From positions 1-64,000 of the forward strand of contig CANREF010000002.1 of assembly GCA_947629575.1 (NCBI GenBank): DNA of 64,000 nucleotides, read 5' to 3'. The translations under genes and the position numbers were made by a program. This document shows positions 58,655 through 64,000 of this stretch, in pieces. The stretch's first letter is position 1; the number at the start of each line of letters is the position of its first letter. The notes below the pieces were generated by a model. That model searched no databases. It was not told where the DNA came from and worked only from the letters and a program-made list of their open reading frames with translations. Source of the DNA: an uncultured Clostridia bacterium. Lineage in GTDB: Bacteria > Bacillota > Clostridia > Christensenellales > Borkfalkiaceae.

Positions 58655-61081
58655 TTACTTATTGAGCGGCTTTAAGCCCCAAATGTTGTTCGCATAGTCG
58701 CGAATGCTCCTGTCGGCAGAGAAATACCCCGCCGCAGCGATATTATTGAGGGATTTCCTGTTCCATTCCCTCTTGTTATGACGGTACAGCTCGGACATGG
58801 CGCTCTGCGTCTTGGCGTAGGACTCGTAGTCGGCAAGGCACATGTAAGGATCGGCAACGGGGGAATTGCGCAGCAGATAGTTGGCAATGTCCGCAAAGGA
58901 ACAGCCGTTGAAGCCGACGATGAGCGATTCGATGACGCGCCGCATCCCGTAGTCCTTATTATAATAGGCGCTCGAATTGTAGCCGCCCCGCCAGATCTCG
59001 TCCACTTCGTCCGCCTTGAGCCCGAAGATGAAGATGTTCTCGCTCCCGACGCGCTCAGCCATTTCCACATTTGCGCCGTCCAAAGTCCCTATGGTGAGCG
59101 CGCCATTGATCATGAACTTCATGTTGCCCGTGCCGCTGGCTTCCTTCCCCGCAAGGGAGATCTGTTCGGAGATCTCGGATGCGGGCATGAGTTTTTCGCT
59201 CATTGTGACGTTATAGTTTTCGAGATAGACGACGTTGAGTTTTTTGGAAATGACGGGATCTTTGCGGATGTCCTCGGCGAGGAAGCAGATGAGCTTCATG
59301 ATCTGCTTTGCCCTGTCATAGCCCGCCGCCGCTTTCGCGCCGAAGATGTAGGTCTTGGGCAGAACGTCGAGCCCGGGGTCTTCCTTGAGCGCGTTGTATT
59401 GGGCGATGATGTGGAGCGCGTTGAGAAGCTGGCGCTTGTACTCGTGCATCCGCTTTGCCTGTACATCGAATACGGTTTCGGGGTCGATAGACAACCCCTG
59501 CGTCCGCTTGGCGTAATCGGCGAGCTGCACCTTTTTGATGTGCTTGATCTCGTCGAGTCTCTTGAGAACGCTCTCGTCGTTTTCAAACTTCTTGAATTCT
59601 ATGAGCTTTTCGGCGTCCTTCGCATAGCCGTCTCCGATACATTCGTTGAGCAGTTTGCAGAGCTCGGGGTTGGACTGATTGAGCCAACGCCTGTGCGCGA
59701 TGCCGTTGGTGACGTTCGTGAATTTTTCGGGGGTGTATTCGTAAAAATCTTTGAAGATGCTCTCGCGGATGATGCGGCTGTGAAGCGCGGACACGCCGTT
59801 TACGCTATGCGAGCCCACGATGCAAAGGTTCGCCATGCGCACGACGTTGTGCGAGAGCACCGACATGCGGGAGATCTTGTTCCAGTCCCCCGGGTAGCGC
59901 TGCCAAAGATCGTCGCAGAAGCGGCGATTGATCTCCTTGACGATCGCATAGATGCGCGGAAGCCTGCGCGCGATCAGATCCTCCGCCCAAGTTTCGAGCG
60001 CCTCTGCAAGCACGGTATGATTGGTATAGGCGCAGGTCGCCGTCGTGATATTCCATGCGGTGTTCCAGTCCATGAAGTTCTCGTCGATGAGAATTCGCAT
60101 GAGCTCGGGGATCGCAAGGGCGGGATGGGTATCGTTGATGTGGATCGCCGCCATTTCGGGCAGAAGGGTCAACGCACCGTATCTGCGCTTATGGTCGGAG
60201 ACGATGCACTGCAGGGAGGCGGAGACGAGGAAATATTGCTGTTTCAAGCGGAGCGATTTCCCCTCGTTGTGATTGTCGGAGGGATAGAGAACTTTGGAGA
60301 TGAGTTCCGCCTCGCTGTCGTCGCGCATAACGGCGTCATAATTCCCCTGCGAGAAGAGCTTCATATCGAAGTTCTGCACGGCGCGGGAACGCCACAGCCT
60401 CAGAACGCTCACCGCGTCCGAATCCGCCCCGGAAACCATCATGTCGTAGGCGATCGCTTCGACCTCCTTCGCATTGCGGTAGATGGTCTCCATGCCGTGT
60501 TCCGTCCACTTTTCTTCCACTTCTCCGTCAAAGCGGACGATGAATTGTTTGTCGCTGCGCTGGGTGAGCCAGCATTCGCCGCCGGGAAGCCAGACGTCGG
60601 GCAGTTCGATCTGCCAGCCGTCTACGATCTTTTGCTTGAACAGACCGTATTGATAGCAAATGGAGAAACCCATTGCGGGGTAATTCTGCGTTGCGAGCCC
60701 GTCGAGGAAGCAGGCGGCAAGCCGTCCGAGCCCCCCATTCCCGAGGCCTGCGTCGGGCTCTTCTTCGTACAGATCTTCGAGGGTGACGTTGTAGGACTTC
60801 AGCGCCCCTTCGATCGCATTCCCGATGCCGAGATTGTAGATGCTGTTTTTGAGCGATCTCCCCATTAAAAATTCCATACACAGATAATAGACGCGCTTAC
60901 CTTTGGCGCTCTTTGTCCTGATATGGAACTTTTGCCGCTTTTCGAGCATGATGTCCCTCACGCTCATCACGACTGCCTTATAAAGTTGTTCTCTTGTCGC
61001 CTCAGTGGGAACTACCCCGAAATAACGGGAGAGCTTCCCACTGATCAACTGCTGCGCTTCCTGACTTGTCAGTTTGTTCAT
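58655..61081 (-). CDS. glgP: glycogen/maltodextrin phosphorylase
   Basis: 808 residues, GT35. Releases glucose-1-phosphate from alpha-1,4-glucan ends. EEEPDAGLGNGGLGRLAACF is near the start and the PLP lysine lies in ASGTGNMKFMINGALTIGT. RMHEYKRQLLNAL and NDTHPALAIPELMR are also conserved. 33 nt separate it from glgA. Confidence 0.97.
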   Translation of the reverse strand: MNKLTSQEAQQLISGKLSRYFGVVPTEATREQLYKAVVMSVRDIMLEKRQKFHIRTKSAKGKRVYYLCMEFLMGRSLKNSIYNLGIGNAIEGALKSYNVTLEDLYEEEPDAGLGNGGLGRLAACFLDGLATQNYPAMGFSICYQYGLFKQKIVDGWQIELPDVWLPGGECWLTQRSDKQFIVRFDGEVEEKWTEHGMETIYRNAKEVEAIAYDMMVSGADSDAVSVLRLWRSRAVQNFDMKLFSQGNYDAVMRDDSEAELISKVLYPSDNHNEGKSLRLKQQYFLVSASLQCIVSDHKRRYGALTLLPEMAAIHINDTHPALAIPELMRILIDENFMDWNTAWNITTATCAYTNHTVLAEALETWAEDLIARRLPRIYAIVKEINRRFCDDLWQRYPGDWNKISRMSVLSHNVVRMANLCIVGSHSVNGVSALHSRIIRESIFKDFYEYTPEKFTNVTNGIAHRRWLNQSNPELCKLLNECIGDGYAKDAEKLIEFKKFENDESVLKRLDEIKHIKKVQLADYAKRTQGLSIDPETVFDVQAKRMHEYKRQLLNALHIIAQYNALKEDPGLDVLPKTYIFGAKAAAGYDRAKQIMKLICFLAEDIRKDPVISKKLNVVYLENYNVTMSEKLMPASEISEQISLAGKEASGTGNMKFMINGALTIGTLDGANVEMAERVGSENIFIFGLKADEVDEIWRGGYNSSAYYNKDYGMRRVIESLIVGFNGCSFADIANYLLRNSPVADPYMCLADYESYAKTQSAMSELYRHNKREWNRKSLNNIAAAGYFSADRSIRDYANNIWGLKPLNK

Positions 61082-61114
61082 GTTTTTGTTTGCTCCGAAA
61101 AGGTTATTTTGTTG

Positions 61115-62638
61115 TTACTTCAATGTATCCTCATAGAGCTTCTCATAGTGAGAAGCCGAATTGCCCCAGCTGAAATCGGTGGTCATTGCCTTTTTCACAA
61201 GAGCCGTCCATTCCGCCTTGTTGCGGTAGGTCGCCAACGCCTCGCCGATGACATAGAGCATATCATAGGCGTTGTAGTCGTGGAAGGTAAACCCGTTCCC
61301 GCCCGCGCCGTAAGGCGTGATGCTGTCGCGCAGTCCCCCCGTCTCGCGCACGATAGCCACCGTCCCGTAGCGGGAGGCGATCATCTGCGAAAGCCCGCAG
61401 GGCTCGCTCTTCGAGGGCATCAGGAAGATGTCCGCGCCCGAGTAAATTTTGCGGGAGAGATCGGCATTGAAAGAGATGATAGAAACCACCTTGCCCGGAT
61501 ATCTTCTCGCAAGATCGGAAAAGTAATTTTCATATATGGAATCCCCCGTGCCGAGCAGGATGAACTGCATATCCTGACGGAGCGCCTGCTCGATGACTTC
61601 CCGCACGAGATCGAGCCCCTTGTGGGACACGAGACGGGAGATCATTGCGACGATGGGCGTGTCGGGCTTGACGGGCAGATTGAGCATCCGCTGAAGCTCT
61701 TCCTTACACACCGCCTTGGGCGCAAGATCTTCTGCGGAATAATTCGCAAAGAGCGCTTTATCGGTCGCGGGATCGTAGTATTCGGGGTCGATGCCGTTCA
61801 GAATGCCCGTGAGCTTGAATTCGTTGCGGCGGATGATGGGATCGAGCCCGTGCGCATAGTACGGGTCTTTGATCTCCCCCGCATAGGTGGGAGACACCGT
61901 GGAGAAGCGCTCGCAGCACTCGATCGCCCCCTTCATGAGGTTGATGCAGCGGTCGTACTCGACGAGATTGCGGAAGCGATAGGAGATCCCGAACAGGTCT
62001 TCGAGAATGTCGAGCGAATACTTTCCCTGATATTCGATGTTGTGGATCGTAAACACCGCGCGGATGAACTGGTATTCCGGACGGAAGCAATAGATCGTCT
62101 TTAAGTAGAGCGCGGCAAGCGCAGCCTGCCAGTCGTGGCAGTGAAGGATGTCGGGATAAAAGCCGATGAACCCGAGGATCTCGAGAACGCTGCGGCAGAA
62201 GAAGGCAAACCGCTCGCCGTCGTCGTAATAGCCATAGCAGCCCGGGCGCTTGAAATAATATTCGTTGTCCACGAAATAGAAGGTCACATTGTCCTTCACA
62301 TATTCAAAGATGCCGCAGTATTGGTTTCGCCACGAGAGCGGGACGAAGATATTGCCGATAAAGCGGAATTCCTTGCGGTATTCCTTCCTGACGTCCTGAT
62401 AAAGGGGCAGGATGACGCGCACATCGTAGCGCTCCTTTTGCGCAAGCGCCTTTGAAAGGGAACCCACCACCTCGGCGAGCCCTCCCGTTGCAATGAATGG
62501 CGCAGCTTCCGAGGCGACGAAGAGGATCTTCCTCTTTGCTTCCACTTCGAGCTCGGGTCTCTTTGCTTCGACGACCTCAACGGGCGTCTCCACAACTTCC
62601 ACAGCTTTCTTCTTTGCCGTCTTTTTCGTTGTTGCCAT
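61115..62638 (-). CDS. glgA: glycogen synthase (GT5, ADP-glucose)
   Basis: 507 residues from ATG 62638, which has GGGGAG upstream; the frame continues a few codons further. An N-terminal Lys/Ala/Val/Glu-rich extension of about 35 residues (TTKKTAKKKAVEVVETPVEV) precedes the GT5 core: FVASEAAPFIATGGLAEVVG with the KxGGL-like donor site, and SKSEPCGLSQMIASRYGT near the C-terminus. The extension is unusual and could be a binding tail. Confidence 0.95.
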   Translation of the reverse strand: MATTKKTAKKKAVEVVETPVEVVEAKRPELEVEAKRKILFVASEAAPFIATGGLAEVVGSLSKALAQKERYDVRVILPLYQDVRKEYRKEFRFIGNIFVPLSWRNQYCGIFEYVKDNVTFYFVDNEYYFKRPGCYGYYDDGERFAFFCRSVLEILGFIGFYPDILHCHDWQAALAALYLKTIYCFRPEYQFIRAVFTIHNIEYQGKYSLDILEDLFGISYRFRNLVEYDRCINLMKGAIECCERFSTVSPTYAGEIKDPYYAHGLDPIIRRNEFKLTGILNGIDPEYYDPATDKALFANYSAEDLAPKAVCKEELQRMLNLPVKPDTPIVAMISRLVSHKGLDLVREVIEQALRQDMQFILLGTGDSIYENYFSDLARRYPGKVVSIISFNADLSRKIYSGADIFLMPSKSEPCGLSQMIASRYGTVAIVRETGGLRDSITPYGAGGNGFTFHDYNAYDMLYVIGEALATYRNKAEWTALVKKAMTTDFSWGNSASHYEKLYEDTLK

Positions 62639-62682
62639 GTTCATTCTCCCCATTATTTTTGTTTTCGATCTGTTGCAAAGGG

Positions 62683-63798
62683 TCAGATCATCCTTCCCTT
62701 TCCGATGAAATAGGGCAATTCTTCACACCCCGAAAGATGTCTGCGGTCGCGGATGACGACGTTCTTATCGGTGATGACGCATTCGAGCGAGACCCCCGAC
62801 TCGATGACCGTATCCTGCATGATGACGGAGTTCTTGACGACGCTCCCCTTTCCGACCTTGACGCCGCGGAAGAGGATGGAATTTTCCACCCTGCCCTCGA
62901 TGATACAGCCGTCGGAGATGAGCGAATTGGTCACCTGCGCGCCTTCGTAATACTTCGAGGGCGCCGAATCGCGCACCTTGGTATAAATGTCGCGGGCGCC
63001 GAACAGTTCATCTCTCACCTCGCGGCGGAGCTGTTCCATGCTGTGCTTGTAATACTTCTGAATGGAGGTGATCCCCGCATAATAGCCCTTGAATTTATAG
63101 CCGAAGATGCGCAGAGTGTCCACGTTCTTGGCGAGGATGTCCCTGCCGAAGCTCGAAAATCCCCTCTGCACCGCGTCCTGAATGATGTCGATGAGGTACT
63201 GCCGCCTCATCACCATGACGTTGATATAGAGGTCGAACTTCCCCTTTCCGTTGACGTCGGGATTGATCTTCAGCCCGCGGATGCGGTTATTTTCGTCCGG
63301 TTCGAGGGTGATATAATAGGAGGACTGTACGCTGTCTTCCTCATGATAGACCATTGTGATGTCGGCATGGTTGCGCTCGTGATAGCGAACGATGTCGGCA
63401 ATATCCATGCGGGCAACGCCGTCGCAGTCGGAGATCACGACATAATCTTCCTTCCTGTGCGTCAGAAATCCCGTGATGCTCATGAGCGCTTCGAGGCGGG
63501 TCGTGTACGGTTTATCCGTCTCGTTGGAATAGGGCGGGAGAAGGATGATGCCGCCGTCCTTCCGCGCAAGATCCCAATCCTTGCCGCTCCCGAGGTGGTC
63601 GATCAAAGATTGATAGTTGTTTTTGGTAACGATCCCCACCGTCGTGATGCCCGAATTCACCATGTTCGAAAGGGCGAAGTCGATGAGGCGATATCTTCCC
63701 ACAAAGGGAATGGACGCCATCGTCCGATGCTTGGAAAGCTCGGGGATATTATTGTCGTGGATGTTCGAAAAAATTACGCCGACCGTAGAATGTGCCAT
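62683..63798 (-). CDS. glgD: glucose-1-phosphate adenylyltransferase, GlgD subunit
   Basis: 371 residues. The N-terminal nucleotidyltransferase domain is of the regulatory GlgD type (GVIFSNIHDNNIPELSKHRT, lacking the usual GGGxGTRL), followed by a left-handed beta-helix tail. Works with GlgC, encoded 2 nt upstream, to make ADP-glucose. Confidence 0.95.
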   Translation of the reverse strand: MAHSTVGVIFSNIHDNNIPELSKHRTMASIPFVGRYRLIDFALSNMVNSGITTVGIVTKNNYQSLIDHLGSGKDWDLARKDGGIILLPPYSNETDKPYTTRLEALMSITGFLTHRKEDYVVISDCDGVARMDIADIVRYHERNHADITMVYHEEDSVQSSYYITLEPDENNRIRGLKINPDVNGKGKFDLYINVMVMRRQYLIDIIQDAVQRGFSSFGRDILAKNVDTLRIFGYKFKGYYAGITSIQKYYKHSMEQLRREVRDELFGARDIYTKVRDSAPSKYYEGAQVTNSLISDGCIIEGRVENSILFRGVKVGKGSVVKNSVIMQDTVIESGVSLECVITDKNVVIRDRRHLSGCEELPYFIGKGRMI

Positions 63799-63800
63799 CT

Positions 63801-64000
63801 TTATTCCCCCTTGTAATCCTTATCGAGGATCTTTCCGCCCCCGACTTTCAGCCCCGCACCGATGGTGATGTCTCTTCCGAGCACGGCGATGCCCGCCGCC
63901 CCCTCTTTCTCCTCGCCGACCGTGGCATTTTCTTCGACGGTGACATTCTCGTCGATGATGGAATACACGATGCGAGCGCCCTTTTTGACGACGGTGTTCG
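63801..64000 (-). CDS. glgC: glucose-1-phosphate adenylyltransferase GlgC, C-terminal part
   Basis: The last 65 codons before a TAA (63803-63801), running off the window. IVYSIIDENVTVEENATVG, GIAVLGRDITIGAG and the C-terminal KILDKDYKGE show the left-handed beta-helix of GlgC. It makes ADP-glucose for glycogen. The catalytic N-terminal part lies outside the window. Confidence 0.9.
   Translation of the reverse strand, partial: NTVVKKGARIVYSIIDENVTVEENATVGEEKEGAAGIAVLGRDITIGAGLKVGGGKILDKDYKGE

Noticed and set aside
58778..60868. 696-codon open frame on the plus strand
   Set aside because: Antisense to glgP throughout; composition is that of a shadow frame, with no domain and no ribosome site.
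61850..61866. CGCATAGTACGGG in glgA, resembling half of the palindrome
   Set aside because: Only one half matches. It is explained by ordinary codons for Tyr-Tyr-Ala-His, so I counted it as chance.

Overview
The window comes from a spore-forming Bacillota genome, most likely class Clostridia. The complete spoIIIA operon (spoIIIAA to spoIIIAH), spoIVB and gerW/ytfJ show sporulation. LL-diaminopimelate aminotransferase, LexA with a Gram-positive type SOS box, ScpA/ScpB and strong GGAGG ribosome sites fit the same group. Codon use is fairly GC-rich, so AT-rich patches stand out. I cannot assign a genus.

Layout. 1-8.4 kb: an XRE regulator, a Nudix hydrolase, then purA-dapF-pyrG-dapL-malQ-mscL. 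8.4-12.3 kb: a nitrilase-fold pseudoenzyme, a divergent XRE regulator/membrane protein pair with a clear operator, a D-lactate dehydrogenase-type enzyme, a 97-99 bp tandem repeat and a tRNA-Leu. 12.4-16.1 kb (minus): polA-coaE-lytic transglycosylase. 16.2-18.2 kb: a second tRNA-Leu followed by a repeat-rich accessory block with an AT-rich flavodoxin/ferredoxin gene and a small protein. 18.2-24.0 kb: a seven-gene surface polysaccharide operon (priming sugar transferase, Alg14/Alg13-like pair, Wzy-like polymerase, DUF4422 transferase, UDP-galactopyranose mutase, GT2). 24.1-37.7 kb: spoIIIAA-AH, an Asp23 protein, nusB-folD-ispA-dxs-tlyA-nadK-argR-recN-spoIVB, which is a classical clostridial order with some members missing. 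37.7-43.8 kb: an unusual operon of four lipoproteins. Three end in thioredoxin-like CxxC domains, two of these carry arrays of Cys-rich repeats, and the fourth has only the shared beta-domain. 43.8-53.2 kb: a SpoIIM-like protein, D-Ala-D-Ala carboxypeptidase, lysA, M50 protease, scpA-scpB, an inserted XRE/PH-domain module, DUF2953-gerW-dacB-rluB. 53.2-56.5 kb: lexA, a small Cys-rich protein, hflX and a tyrosine recombinase. 56.8-64.0 kb (minus): a glycogen operon glgC(partial)-glgD-glgA-glgP-GH13.

Working together, dapL, dapF and lysA give meso-diaminopimelate and lysine. glgC/D/A make glycogen, and glgP, the GH13 enzyme and malQ break down or remodel alpha-glucans. ispA and dxs supply isoprenoid carriers for wall and polysaccharide assembly.

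The signals I found most interesting are: (i) a dispersed short palindrome (AGTACT-N8-CATAGT) in at least six places, three of them inside unrelated genes in the same reading phase; (ii) the four-lipoprotein thioredoxin operon; (iii) several genes whose -10 box lies only 6-13 nt before the start codon with no Shine-Dalgarno, suggesting leaderless mRNAs; and (iv) the two XRE/membrane-protein modules.
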